A stretch of DNA of 64,000 nt, from contig CM045761.1 of assembly GCA_025200525.1 (NCBI GenBank), positions 80,629,551 to 80,693,550 on the forward strand, in the 5' to 3' direction. The translations under genes and the position numbers were made by a program. Positions 23,101 to 38,200 of the stretch are shown piece by piece (position 1 is the first letter of the stretch; each line of letters begins with the position of its first letter). Source of the stretch: Camellia lanceoleosa (lineage: Eukaryota; Streptophyta; Magnoliopsida; Ericales; Theaceae). Below the pieces are notes generated by a model. It made no database searches. It was not told the origin of the DNA and saw only the letters and a program-made list of their open reading frames with translations.

Positions 23101-26100
23101 ATCACCGGTGAGGAAAGCAAGTCCCAACCACTGGAAGCAACCGAGGGAACATCTTCCACTCCAAAGTAAGGAAGAAGGGTCTTTGGCTCTTGCCGTGAAC
23201 AACCACCGGTGGCGTCCACGAAAACGACCGAGAAAGACCAGCAGCACCTTGTTGATGAGGACTCCACTGAACATGCCTCCACCGAGTTGGGGGACCGGAC
23301 CGACTAACAACCAACCGGGCCATCCAAGAGCCCAACCTTCCCCCCGATTTAGGCGCCCGAGATCAAGTACAAGGGCCGGGCAGTCTCTGCGGCCGATTCA
23401 GTGTATGCGGACAAGGATTATTCCCTCGGTTTCAACATGACCAAGGGGCTAATCCTTCATGCCGACATGAAGAAGCACGACGAGCTGTCCGACCTGAAGG
23501 TGCTTCGCTCGACAGCAAAGTCGATCGTGTTGGTAAGTTCTCCACTACTTTCTTCAAGTTATTGCTCGGCTTTTGCTCGGTTTTCTGAATACTCACAATC
23601 TTTCATTTGTTTGCAGGCTGCACAAAAGAACTATCTCGCCCATGAGCGCATGATCGCCGTACGGCAGAGTCTGCGCGAGGCCATAGCTGAGAACAAGGCC
23701 CAAGCGGCCGAGATAGCGAAGCTGAAGGCCGCGCAGGAAGTAGTTATGGTCGAGCGAGATAACCTGAGCCAGAAGGTTGACCGAGCTACAGCGGACAAAC
23801 AGCGGGCCGTGAAGTCAACGAAGGCCCGGTACCTCGCTGAGCTAAGGAAATTGTGCGATGCCCATAAGGAGGAGAAAGATAAGGCGATTGACGACGCCGA
23901 AGACAGGGGCTATGCTCAAGGCAAGAAAACATATGAACGGCAAGTGCAGGCGACCAAGGGCATCTTTTTCCAGTGTGGTTGGAAAGCTACCGTGGAGAAA
24001 GTTGGCCTTGGTTAAGACGCTGATATGTTCCTGAATCCATCTGCTGCCTTCATACCGCACTATATGTAGGCCTATGCGACCACCGCGCAGAAGAGGCTCA
24101 TAGAGGAGGCCAAAAAGGAAGCCGAGGCAGAAGCCACCGCCGCGCAACAAACTGAGCAAAATTCTCCTGAAGCATCTTAAGATGCGCAAGATCAAGTGGC
24201 CGATCGGGAGGTTGCCGCAGTGGAGGGCGCTAGCGATGAGGTAGAAGAAGGCTTGCCTGAGCACACCGCGAGGTCGCGGTAAGATCAGGAAGTCACTCGA
24301 CTGCATTTCGACCGGGTTGAAGATGTTCCTTTCTATTTTTCTTGCTTTTGTTTTTTTGTTTTTTGTCTTTCTTTTTTGAATGTAACCGGGCTAGGCCCCA
24401 CATTTTGTAATGCAATTTCCTTGATCAATGAAATTTTAACTTTTTGCTCGTTTATCTTCTCTTTCTGTTCGGTTGCAAAGTGCAAAATTTCTTGATTCAA
24501 ACTTTAATGCATCACAATTGGTAGGTCGGCTACGCCGCGCAATATGCCAAGCTAAAATCAGAATTTCTTCAACTAAAATGTTTGCGAATCACAACTGGCA
24601 GCTTGGTTATTTGATTTTTCGAATGAACGTAGAAATTTTCATTCGGTTGAGCAAAATTAGCTCGGCTGGGCAAAATTACCTCTGCCGTTCTGGTGGGCAA
24701 AAACCAGCTTGGCCTTGAAGGAAATTGGACAGATCACCAACATTTCACTTCGGCAGAGCAAAACTAGCTCGGCATGTATATTGGACAAAACACCAATATT
24801 CCGACATGGCCGAGCAAAATCAGCTTGGCCTTGGAGTTGGATAGAACGTCAACATTTCTTTTCTCCGAGCAAAGTCAGCTCGGCTTCTTGTAAGTTGGAC
24901 AAGGCACCAACATATCGCTTGGCCGAGCAAAGTCAGCTCGGCTATTATTGGTTGGACAAAACACCAACATTTCGTTTTGGCCGAGCAAAATCAGCTCGGC
25001 CTTAACATTGGACAAAACACCAATATTTCATTTAAGTTGGTCATGACGCCAACATCCCAATTGGGCGAGCAAAAAACCAGCTCGGCTCTTATGTGAATTG
25101 GACCATACGCCAATCATTTCGCTGGACAATACACCAACTGTTTGTGTGGTCCACTTCTATACCGGCGAGAGAAAATCAGTCTAGTCCCATTCAGGTCGGT
25201 CTCTTTGCCCCTGGCATCCATAGTGGCCTTGTATCCTTGCGGTGTCATTGTACAGAAAGATGTGATACAAAACAACAAGAGGGCTATTTTTCATTACAAA
25301 AAGTAATGTTATCCATACATCAAATGCCAGAAGGCTAAAGGTCTAGAAAGCTAAGCAATAACAGCAATTACATCTTAAAAGTAAAAAATCTTAAGGTTGG
25401 TTGCATTCCACGGTCTGGGGACAGCTTTGCCATCTAAATCTTCTAGATGGTATGCCCCTTTGCCAACGAGACCAGTCACCTTGTATGGTCCTTCCCAATT
25501 TGCACCGAGCTTTCCTTCGCCAGGGACCACTGTGTTGCCCAGCACTTTTCTTAAGACCCAGTCCCCGATCTTGAACAACCTGGGGTGCACAGCCTTGTTG
25601 TATTTCTTGGAGAGTTCTTGCTGATAGGTCGCTATGTGGATTAGTGTTCGCTCCCTCCTTTCCTCGGCAAGGTCTAGCTCCAATGCCACTGCTTCATTGT
25701 TCAAATCTGGCTGGAAGCTTTCAGACCAGATGGTTGGCATGCCAATTTCCAGTGGGATAACGGCTTCCATGCCATAGGCCAAGGCAAACGGAGTCTCTCC
25801 GGTCGACTATCTTGGCGTAGTGCAGTACGCCTAGAGTACATTAGGGAGTTCTTCAGCCCACTTCCCCTTGGCCTTTGCAAGCCGCTTCTTCAGCCCATCC
25901 AGGATGGTCTTGTTTGAGGCCTTTACTTGACCATTTGACTGAGGATAGGCCGGCGTTGAATTGTAGAATTCGATCTTCAGCTCTTCGCAAAATTCGCGAA
26001 AGAGTTTCCCATCGAATTGAGTGCCATTATCCGAGATGAGGGCCTTGGGTATATCGAAGCAAGTGATAACATTTTGCCAGACAAACTTCTTCACATCCTT

Positions 26101-29100
26101 TTCCTTTATGGTCGCCAGTGGCTTGGCCTCAACCCACTTGGTGAAGTAGTCAGTGGTAGCGATGAAGAATTTGCGATTGCCCGGTGCTGTTGGGAGTAGT
26201 CCAACAATATCCAACCCCCAAAGCGCGAATTGCTAAGGACTTGTAAGGGGGAGCAATTCTCTAGCTGGCTAGTGGATCTGGTGAGCGAACTTCTGACACT
26301 TTTCACACTTGCGAATGTATTTATGCGCGTCTGCCTGCATGCACGGCCATTAATAACCTTGGGAAATTGCTCGTTAGCCAAAGATCTGCCCCCAGTATGG
26401 CTGCCGCAAATGCCTTCATAGATCTCATAGAGAAAAGCTTCCACCTTGGTGGGGTGGACACACTTCAGATACGGCCCGGTAAAAGACTTCTTATACAAGG
26501 CTCCGGACGGGGAAAGCCAAAACCACTCTGACTTGGCTCGGATCTTGTTGGCCGCCTTCTTTTCTTCCGGTAGAACCCTATCTTTTAGGAAAGTGATGAT
26601 GGAATCCATCCAAGAAGGTCCTAAGTCGGTGCAGAGTACCTCAGTCGCTTCCGGTTCCTCAATACTTGGCTGAGGTAAGAATTCTATCATCAAGGGGTTA
26701 GGAAAAGCTGTCTGAGTAGAAGCAAGTCTGGCCAATTCATCAGCCGTGTTGTTTTCTTCGCGGTTGATCTGTTCCACTCTTATGGCGTCGAACTTCTTAA
26801 TCTCTGCGCGCACCAGTGCCTGATACTTCGCCATTCGCTCATCCCAGGCCTCATACTCCCCTGAGACTTGATTGACCACCAGCTTGGAATCGCTGAATAC
26901 CATAAGGGCTGACGCTTTCATTCTCAATGCGCTTCTTAGCCCGGTAATGAGGGCTTTATACTCCGCTTCATTGTTGGATGCTGGGAAGCCGAGCGTAATT
27001 GCCTACTCGATAATCAGCCCGTCCGGTGAAGTCAGTACGATACCCAGCCCGGCCCCATGTCTGTTGGACACCCCTTCGATGAAGAGCTTCCACATCTCGC
27101 CAATGAACAGCTTCCAGCAATCAGAGGGGTTTTGGGAGCTTCTCAATTCCAAGTCTCTGATCGGTTCATTCTGGTCTCTTTTCTTGTCTTGGTTGAGTCC
27201 ATCTTCCAAGAAGTCACCCGGCTTCGCTAGTTCGGTCGCTCTTTGCCCTCCTTCCACTTGCGAGCCAACACTTGTCTCTATCGCCCGAACTATGGGCTGT
27301 GCCAAATCCGCAGCAGCCAAATCAACCGGGCAAACTGGATGCATTCCAGGGGCAAACTCTGCCACAAAGTCTGCAAGAGCTTGAGCCTTGATTGCAGTGC
27401 GCGGGCGAAACTTGATGTCGTATTGTCCCAACTCCACAGCCTATTTCAAAATTCTCCCGGTGAAGTCTGCCTTTTCAAAGAGCACCTTGAGTGGAAACTC
27501 GGTTCGCACGACTATTGTATAGGCATGAAAATAGTGCGCTAGCTTTCTTGATGCCATCACCAGGGCCAGTGCTTATTTTTCTAGCGGAAGATATCTCGTT
27601 TCGGTCGGGAGGAGAGTCTTGCTTACATAGAAGATGTGCAAGTGCTAGATGACTTTAGCGCGAACTAGGATGGCACTCACCGTATGTTGAGAGACTGCCA
27701 AGTAGAGATACAACTCTTTGCCCGGCTGAGGTGTGACTAAGATAGGGGCTGAGGAAAGGTACACTTTTAAGTCGGCCAGTGCACGATCACATTCGTCATC
27801 CCAGAAGAACTTGGCTTTCAAAGTTTTAAAGAAGGGCCTTCAATGATTTGAAGACCGGCTGATAAATCTGTTCAGTGTGGCTGTCATCCCGGCAAGGTGT
27901 TGCACATCCTTTGTGGAGTTCGGGCGCTCCAGCTCTTGTATTGCCTTGATTTGAGATGGGTTGGCTTCAATTCCTCGGTTTGTGACCAGAAAACCCAGAA
28001 ACTTCCCAATGCCAACTCCGAAGGCGCATTTGGAGGCATTCAAATGAAGCTTATGGTGTTTAAGTATAGCAAACATCTCTGCTAGGTCGGTGAGGTGCTG
28101 AGATTTCTCCTTACTCTTTACCACCATATCGTCGATGTAGGCCTCCATGGTGCGGCCCAACAGTGGGGTGAACATCTTTGTCACCATCCGTTTAAAAGTT
28201 ACTCCGGTGTTTTTTAGTCCAAACGGCATGACTTTATAGCAATACAACCCTCTGGGAGTAGTGAACGATGTGATCTCTCGGTCCGGTTTATACATGGCTA
28301 TCTGGTGGTAGCCGCGATACGCGTCCAGGAAGCTAAACCTCTGATGGCCGGCGGTTAAGTCCACCAGTTGGTCAATTCGAGGGAGGGAAAAGCTATCCTT
28401 TGGGCAAGCACGGTTGACCGTCTTGTAGTCAACGCAGACTCGCCACTTACTATTCTTTTTCAGAACCACCACCGTATTGGATATCCACCGAGGGTATTGC
28501 ACATCTTCTATGGCCCCAGCTACCAACAGGTTCTTCACTTTCTTTGCCACTACCTCGGCATGGTGCAAGGCTGAGCGGCGTGTCTTTTGGATGACTGGCC
28601 GTGCATTAGGGAAGACATTTAACTGATGGCAAATGAAGCTCGGGTCGACGCCAGGCATATCGTAAAGCGTCCACGCAAAAGCCTCCAAATTGGAAGTCAG
28701 AAGTTGACATAATCTAACCGCTCGGCGCTAGACAAAGATGATCCCAAGAGGAAGAACTTAGTTGGGTCGTTCTCGTCGATGCGCACTTCCACCAAATCCT
28801 CGACCGATTTTTCTTCGGCCTTTCTACCTACATCTTCAAGGACCTCATTTCCCTCGGGTCCCTCAATCATCTGGACGAACCCCTTGGCTGCTGCGCTGCC
28901 ATTTACTGCAACGAAGCATTGTTTTGCCATCACCTGGTCTCCCCAAACTTCCTTTATTTGTCTGGTTGGTGCCAGAAAGCGCAAAACCTGATGGTAAGTC
29001 AACGCTACTGCTTGCATGGCGTGCAACCAGCCCCTGCCCAAAATTAAGTTGGAGGTGGATGGGACCTTGAGCACCCATAATTCCACTTGCTTCATGACTG

Positions 29101-32100
29101 AACCCCGCTTTGACCGGCCATATGATCTTCCCCACTAGCCATTTTGGCTATGAGTTGAATCCAACCAAAGGAGACGTTGCTGGGGCCAAGTCCTTGTCCT
29201 CCAGCTTCATCTGCTCGAAGGCATCATAATACGTAATTTCGACCGAACTCCCCTGGTCGATCAAGATTCTCTTGATGTCAAAGTCTTTGACGCGAAGAGT
29301 TACCACTAGGGCATCATTGTGGGGCATCAGGATCCTTTCCAAATCCTTGCTCGAAAAGTTAAGGATATCTTTCTCCTCGGTCTTCCCCTTCTTCACAGTG
29401 GGCTGAACAGAGAGCACTTCCCTCATGTGCTCAGCCTTCTTGATCATCTCTCTCAGCTCACAGACCCTGGCCGGTAAAATGATGCCATGGATAACGTTGA
29501 TTACACCTTGCGGCGCCGCGTGCAGGGCGGCTAGGCCGTTTGGTTCGGTTTGTCCTGATAGTGCGGCCTTCATACCCCTATCTATGTATTGGTCAAGATG
29601 CCCGGCGCTACTAATTCCTTCAAGTGTTGTTTGAGCGGCAAGCAGTCCTCTGTTCGGTGCCCCCGTTCTTCATGGAAGGTGTAGCGATATTTTGAATTGA
29701 AGCCTCTCTGTGCACCCCCTAACTTGGCCGGCCAGTGGACAAAAGGCTCGCCTCAGATCTCGCTCAAAATGCGGTAGATAGGGATTTTAAAGACCGTGGT
29801 GATTCCAGTCCACGCCTTCAATTTTCTCTTGGCATCTTCTGCTGTGTCACGGGGAGCATCAGCTCGGTCGTTTCTGCGACCTTTGTTTCTGTCATCGCGA
29901 TTTAGGCCACGACGTTGATCTTTTGACCAGTCATTTGGGCGGTTATCCTCCTGCCCGACTAAGTGAACTTTCTCTACCACCTTTCTGTCCGCCGCGACTG
30001 GATTAGCCTTCTTGGTCGTAGAGGTGGCATCCTCCTCCACACGGATGTGCTCATTGATCCCTGCATCAAGGACTCCATAGTGGTGGGCTGGTGCATCGTG
30101 AGCGAATCTCACAGCCTATGTCCGAATGGGAGACCCCGCTTATACTGAGTGATCGCCAGATTGGTAGGGCAGTCGAGGATCTCGTTGTAAGTTTCCCAGT
30201 ACCTCACATTGTATGCCTTCAATGAACCTCCGGATTGCATCTTGACGCCCAGGAGATGGTCGACCTCCTTCGGTGTTCGAGTGTTGGTTTTGAATCTGGT
30301 GACGAAGGCTTCCGCTAGTTGCTGCCACCCCTTAATACTCCCCTCCGAGAGCCTTTCAAACCACTTCAAGCCTAGCTCTCCCAAGCTTGTTGGGAATATG
30401 AGGCACATCAGTGCGTCATTGCGCCGGTGGCCATCCATTACTTGCCGGTAATAACTCACATGCATGTACGGATCCGTCTTGTCGTCGTACAAAGTGAACT
30501 TTGGCTGATGGAATTCGGCGCGGAGTGGCGTACTCTCGATCTCTGGAGACAGCAGCGTGGCTGTTAGTCTCGCCAGCTCTTTGTCCACCAGCGCAGGGGC
30601 CATCACCCTGGGCGCCGGCATCTCTACTTCTTCACTACAATAAACTGGAATGCTCAATCTCTGCAACGCCAGTACTCTCTGAGCCTCTCGACGGTGCGCT
30701 CTCTCCTCCAATACATCCTTGAGGTCTCTGGAACGAGTGGAGACAGAGTATCGCGACGTCGACGACGGGCAGGAGGGACGGTAAGTGCTGTCGCGAGTGA
30801 GGGATCTGCCCTCTCTTGGGTCAGAATCTCCAACCCTATAGTTCCTGGTGATGGAGAGAGAATGAGTACTCCCCTGGCGACGACTACTAGAACGCGGGGA
30901 CGGGGTGCGCTCATTGAGGTTGCCCTCTCTAGCAACACCCTTCCCCTTAATCTGGCGTTTCAGCATCTCCATCTCTGCCGCCATCTTGCTAATGAGGGTG
31001 TCTTGGTCTTTGAGTTTGTGCTCCAGGCGCTGCGCACGGGACTCCCCCTGCCGCCGACGGCCCTCTGGACTCTTCGAGCGATCAGTACTCCTCTATCGTT
31101 TGTCTCGCGCACCTCGCGAAGAGGTTTTTAAGCCCGCCATGGTTTGGATATTCGGGGGGCCTTCTCTCCGTCAGACAGACTCTGGTGTGACGCCATCGAC
31201 GACGGACAGTGGAATTTCGTCGTTGTTGGCCACAGAAATGGTCGAAGAAGCTCGAAGAACAAGGGTGCAGTATCAAAGAATTCCCACAGACGGCGCCAAT
31301 TGTACGGGGGCGAAATATCCTCTGCTTTCCCTACTCCTTGGCCTCCGAGTTTCTTGTGACGGCGTCTAACCTGGCAACACAGAAACAGTGAGCTGCCCGG
31401 TGGTGGTTTGCTGGATAGACCCTCCGACGATCAAGTCAGATCACTTGAGGAAGAAGAAGGCTGTTAGAGAGAAAGTGTGTGTTTCAAATGGTGCAAATTG
31501 CTTACCTCTAACGTTCATCTTCCTCTCCTATTTCTAGGCTGGCCATGCAGCCTCAAGATTGTGCGCGCACTACCTCTGTTGTCCTTCCCTAGACAGGTGG
31601 CAATGCTCGCCTCTCACCACCTTACGCGTGTAAAGGCCTAGTCCTCCAACCAGTACACGCAGAACTGCCCAACGGTATTGACGCGTGCTTGGAGCAGATG
31701 TCCTCTCCCTCACGCCATTGGCCCAAGTGGCTCATGTAATCGGAGTACCACGACCGGCCTAGCCCTTGTGGAGAGTTGCCACCACAAGCAGTACAACCGA
31801 GCTGTGTCTCGCCGACCTATCCATCGGGGAAAAAGCGAAAGTCTGATTCTCATGGCCGAGCTACTTTTGGTCGGTCCATCCTGGTTGATCGGCCGTGAGG
31901 TATACCGGCCTCCCCCCGTCCTACCTTCATTCTCGGTTATATGAGCTCCGTCCATCTCGGCTAACCGGTTAGAGACATGCCGGTCCTCGCCCCGTAATCA
32001 GTCTAGCCCGGGCTACCCTTAGCTCGGTTGTCACACGTCACCGTGTGCCCTGCCAAACGTCTGGTCATGGCTCGGTCATGCCTTAGATCGTGCCTGGTCG

Positions 32101-32233
32101 GTCAACCTCTTTGTTCGTGCAAAACAGGCCGAAGGGCCGTGTCAGGAGAGAAAACAGCTCGGCGCCGTACGGTTTGTCACGACCCGTGTTATCGTAGCTC
32201 GGCCGTACTAACCGGTGCAAATCTCCCCTCTCA
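20150..32233 (-). mobile_element. Gypsy-2: Tat-type Ty3/gypsy retrotransposon with antisense gene
   Basis: The LTRs (20150-21072 and 31301-32233) start TGTACGGGGG and end CTCTCA. The flanks are both aatat, a perfect 5-bp duplication, so the boundaries are secure. The minus-strand interior holds gag, protease, RT, RNase H and integrase in that order, then a tandem array and an opposite-strand gene. The primer site TGGCGCCGTCTGTGGGAA is intact. I count about 11 differences in the first 135 or so aligned LTR bases, so it is an old insertion. Pol contains several TAG stops at Trp or Gln positions. Confidence 0.95.
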
Positions 32234-35200
32234 AATATCTATTTCGGTTTGGGTTTATTTAAAAGTTATATTTACTATAATAGTGTTTAAGATTGACTTT
32301 TTTTAATAACTTTTTTGTTGATTTTTTTTAGTTTTTTGTTAAAAAAAAAGATTCAAAAAGTTGTAGACTTTTAGACGCTTTTTTTATTAGCAAATTAATA
32401 GTGAGGGTTCAACAATGTATGATATTAGTGTAGAATTGGTTATCCACCTAATTACTGAAATAAATATTTTTCTTTTATCCACATTAATTTTGTAGCAGCT
32501 ATGAAAACATATAATCTCAATTATGTATTTATTTCACATTATTACTTGTAAGATTAAAAAATTCGTCAATTTTGTTGCAAAGAATGTTCATCGGAATTTA
32601 ATATTAGGAAAATACCTTGGGACCCTCATTTTGGGAAATCCTCCTGACCCCTAAATGATTGTGATTGGTTATGTGTGTTTTTGTTTTGTTTTTTGTTTTT
32701 TTCCTATCTCTTTGACACGTGTACGTGGGATCGTAAGAGGGGAATGTTTGTGGGGTCTATATCATTTATGTTAATATTAATAACAAAAATTGCAAGCAAA
32801 CAATATAACATAAGTCTCATGAATTAATAATCTCAATACTATATTATAATATGCCCAATCAAGTCTGTCAAGCTTACTCGATTAGACAAATTAGAAAAAT
32901 AAAAAATAAAATTGGAAAAAAAAGTCCACACTAAAGATAATATAAAAAATGTCAAAAATAGTTGACTTTTTTTAAATATTTTTTATTAAACTTTTTTTTT
33001 TGGATTTTTTTATAAAAAAATTAAAATTGGAAAAGTAAAATTTTTTTACACAAATTTTAATTATGTAACTTTTTTAACTAGATGCATAATTTTGATACTA
33101 CTTTTCGAAAAAAGATTTGGACCTCGAATCCTTCTCCCCCGAATCCCCCGAATGCCCAAAACGACGTCGTTTTGGGCATTCCGTTTTTTTTTTCTTTTTT
33201 CTTCCGCCATTGTTGAGCTCTGCAAGCAGAGGAAGAGAGGGAGAAGGAGAGGGAAGAGAGGAGAGGGAGAGAAGAGGAAGGGAGACACACACACACAGAG
33301 AGGGCCGTGCATTCCGGCCGATCCTCCGATCGTCGAGCACCTTGATCGTCAAGACTGGCCAGCCGATCGTCGAGCAACGTGATCGTCGCCGCACCGCGAA
33401 CGTCGCCTCTGCCTCCGCCCGGTTCCTCCTCCTCCTCCTTCGTCTTCCTTCTGACCTGCAAAAGAAAAAAATGGGGATTCGGGGGATTCGGGGACCTCGG
33501 ATTCGAGGTCCCAATCGCTTCTGCTACTTTTCCAACAGTTATTGATGCATGAACCACCATTCATTTCAAATCTTGCCTTACTTTAGTAGAAAGAGCATAG
33601 CAGTACACTCTTAGAATTTGTTTATCAGGTGATGCGATATATGTATGATATTTGGATATTAGTGATATTTTCATGAAATTTATTATGAGAATAATTTTGA
33701 GTATATCTCATTAAATAATAAACAAAATATAATCACAAAAAAATTATGATCATTATAATTTTACACTATAAAAAGTATTTGAATATTATGTAGCATTATT
33801 CATTTAGTATTATTTTTGACAAATAAAAAATCACAACATAAACTAATGATGTTATTTTTTGTCTCTTAATTACTAAATCAGTTACTATTGTGGTATTTGA
33901 TAACCTAATTCACCAGTTAAAACTAAATTATTAAGTAAAAATCAATTAAACTCGTTTGATAATTACAAATAGTATCACTTAAAATTTTAAGTTATAAAAT
34001 GTAAGCTAAAAATTAAATTTATTTTAAGTGATTGAAAAATTATTTAATTTTGATTGAATTTATAAATACTTATACATAAATATCAACATACACATATAAC
34101 CTCACAACCGCCTCCGACGCCACCACCATCCACCACCATTCCACCTTCACTACCATTGTCATTATTATCATAAATACCATTATCATTTCACTTCTACTAT
34201 CACAATCGCCACAACATTACCACATACCATAACAACTACTACTATAACTTTTTACCTCCACAAGTATTATCATAGTTGCCTGAACCACCCCCATTATTTC
34301 ACAACCAAAATAATCACCATCATTACACTGCTGTTGCCATTTCTTTTTATCTCCACTACACTATCCCTCCATCATCACCACAATCACTATAGTGTCATTG
34401 GCATTATAGACACTATTGTTGCCTCCACAATCACCACTTCCACCGACTCATGATCACAATATAAAATTTAAAAATAATAAATTTTAACTTCAATATTATA
34501 CATATCAAATAATTTATTTTAGTTTAGCATTTAAATTTGTTATCAAAATAGTGTAATTAAATAAAACAAATAGATTTATCATTGACAATTGGAATTTTAG
34601 AACAAGAAAAACATGTTGAAAATTACAAGTAGATTGAGTAGAAATACGTAAAAAAATAAAATAGCAAAAAGAAAGCAAATCAAAGCTTGCACTAGGCAGT
34701 TTCTTTAAAACAGATTTGCCGCCTCACCGATTGAGTGCTGGAGATTCTTCGACGGCTGTCTCCCAAAATACAATGGTTAGACAAGCTACACCAATGCACT
34801 TACTGTGTAGCTTCGATGAACAGAACTATGACAATACTCTCTCACTAAAAAAAAAAATTGAGGAAAACTTTGGAACAAATAGAGCAAATTTTCTAGGTAG
34901 GAAAACTGAAGGAAAGGGGCTTCCTTTTACACACATGAAAGGAGAAAGAAAGAGCTCTCCTGCACCAAACATAGGATTTAATTTCTGTAAAACTGCCAAA
35001 AAATAAATCTGCAATCTGATGGATTTAATCCATCATAATATGGAGGAGTTATATACTTCATATATACACGTGTGTATATCTACAACCACCAACCTGGCTT
35101 CGCCCAAAAAGATTAGGTTGGTGGACCACTAATTCGGTCCAACCCAACCTAACCCATTCCAGCAAGTCTCAAACCTAATTCCAAGCCCAAGTCCAAGATC

Positions 35201-38200
35201 CAAGATCCACGACCCAGGAACCACTGACCCAGACTTGGTCGACATGGTCCGATCCGGTTCGGGCGGGTGGGCAGCGCGTACGAACTTGGATCATAGTTTT
35301 GCCCCAAGCCCATCCTTGAAGCATCCATAATTCCCTTAAAAAAATTTGGATGCGCCAAAGAGCTCACACCCTTAGACAAAATTTGGGATTTAAATACCCA
35401 CCAATGCTCTCTTCTATAATTAATGTGGGATAGAAGGTTACACATCTTTCCTAACATCTCTTTTATGAAGCCAACTTAATGAGTCAATTTCTCATTCAAA
35501 TCTTAATGGTTTTGGGTTATTCTTTTTGTGGTGTAAAGACTTTATCAAAAAGAATCTAAACCTACTTTAATCCACTTCTATTGAGGATTGACACCCATTT
35601 TAATATTGTATTAAAGTCACCAAAAAATTATTATTTTCCAATAATCCCCCATATGAATAAAAATCAATCGAATAATAACAAACAAACAGCGCTTAACAAC
35701 AAAGACTTAGAGAGAGAGTGTAACGGAATAACCCCTACATTGCAAAAGGTAGTTTTTGGCTTTGAACCCCTTCTAGTGAAGTCTATCGGATTTACTGGCT
35801 GCTTAGTGAACACGAAGTCTTGAACTGTTCTGCTGTTTATGTAAACCAAGACAACAGACCTCACATAGGTACTACTCCAACCATCGTTCTATTCTAACTA
35901 TTGTGTCTGGTTTGGCCCTAGAACACTAGCTTGGTTCAGTGAGTAGTTTAAAGAATTAGGCCTTGTCAATTCTTATAGAAGCGACCCTACTTCACACTCA
36001 CATAGGTGACTCTACTTGAGTATCCTGTTATACTCAACTTAACACACCAAAGTTATTAAAAGCTTAGCTTAACCTCTTCACTTGCATGTATCACTGATAA
36101 AAGGAATGGTTGGACGTTTAACCTCCTTAGTGACATACCACCGTTACACACAATTAGGTTGTCTCATTGAACCTAGATCATGGGATCTCCGGTCAACTAG
36201 TTTGGGTATCCATTCCGGTAACGCCTTAAACTCATTCCTTCTGACGATTTCTCTACTAACAATCGATTTAACCCTTTGGTTAGCGGATCCACAATGTTGT
36301 CCTTAGACTTCACATAGTCTAATGTGACAGCTCCGTTAAAGAGTAGTTGTCATATGGAATTATGTCTACGACGGATATGTCTAGACTTTCCATTATATAT
36401 ATATATATTACTCTGTGCCTGTCCAATAGCCGATTAGTTGTCATAATGAATACAAATGGCTAACACAGGTTTCGACTAATGTGGAATATCTTCAACGAAA
36501 TGGCAAAGCATTCTGCCTCTTTTGTTACTTTATCCAATACTATAAACTTTGATTCCATCATTGATCGTGAGATACACGTCTGCTTGGAAGACTTCCAAGA
36601 CACAGCTGCCTCTCCAAGGGTGAACACATAATCACTAGTGGATTTCGAATCCCTAACATTAGATATCCAATTCACATCGCTATAGCCTTTTATTACTGCT
36701 GGATATCTGGTGTAATGTAGCCCATAATCCCGGGTGAAACAGAGATACCTTAACACCCTAATGATACCCATCCAGTGAGTGGTATCAGGAATTGTTCGTG
36801 TATCTACTAAGCCTGCTAACAGAGTAAGCTATATCCGACCTTTACAACTCATTAAATACATCAAACTCCCAATGACCCGAGAATATTCTAGCTGAGATAC
36901 ACTCTCACAATTATTCATAGTCAAATGTAGACTCAAGTCTACCGGTATCCTAAACACACTTGTATCTGATTTACCAAATTTCTCAAGTATTTTCTCAACA
37001 TAGTGAGATTAAGAAAGTACAATACCATCAGATATTCTGGTAATTTTAACACCCAGAATTACATCTGCAAGGCCCATATCTTTCATGTCAAACTTAGAGT
37101 TTAACAATCTTTTAGTAGTTCTAATCATCTTATCATTACTACCAACAATGAGTATGTCATCAATGTATAAACACAAAATGACATAACCTCTGTCTGTGTC
37201 TTTGACATATACGCATTTATCACACTTATTGATCTTGAACCCATTTGACAACATAGTGCTGTCAAACATCTTATGTCTTTGTTTCGGAGCTTGCTTCAAA
37301 TCATACAATGATTTGACAAGCTTACAGATTTTCTTATTTTGTCCTGAAGCTAAAAACCCCTCGGATTGCTCAATGTAGATTTCTTTATCTAAATCTTCAT
37401 TTAAGAAAGTTGTCTTTACATCCATCTGATGTATCTTTAGACCATGTAAAGCTGCTATCGTAATGACTATGCGAATGGATGTAATCCTTGTCACAGGTGA
37501 ATACGTATCAAAGTAATATAAGCCTTTTCGTTGCCTGTATCTTTGATAACAAGCCTAGCTTTATACTTATCAATTAATTCAACCGTTTTCATTTTCTTCC
37601 TAAAGATCCACTTACTTCCCAAGACTTTACTGCCTGAGGGTAGATCAACCAACTCCCAAGTATGGTTTTGTAAGATGGAGTCAATTTCACTCTTAATTGC
37701 TTATTTCCACAAAAGACTTTTAGGTGAAGTCACAGCTTCATGGAAAGTTCAAGGTTCTCTCTCTAACATATAAGTCAAGAAGTTCGGACAAAAGGACTTT
37801 GCGATCCTAGCCCTTTTACGCCTTCTTTGCTCATTTACTTCCTCAGTTTGATCATCGACTTGATCATCTACTGGATCATCCATGTGATCATCTACATGAT
37901 CATCTATGTAATCATTGTCACCTTCAACCTCTTTCATGGAACTCGGAACCCTTTCTTAGAGACGAAAATCAAATACATCTTCAAAGAAAGAAGCATTTCT
38001 TGATTCCATGATAGTATTCTTGTGTGTATCTGGAATAGCAAACCTATACACAAGAAATCAATATACACTGCTATTATGTGCAAAGCCGATAAATATACAA
38101 TCCACTGACTTCAGGCCTATCTGAACCTGCTTGGGTGTAGGGACCGCAACTTTTGCAAGACACTCCCATATTCGTAGGTATTTATATGAAGACTTGTGGC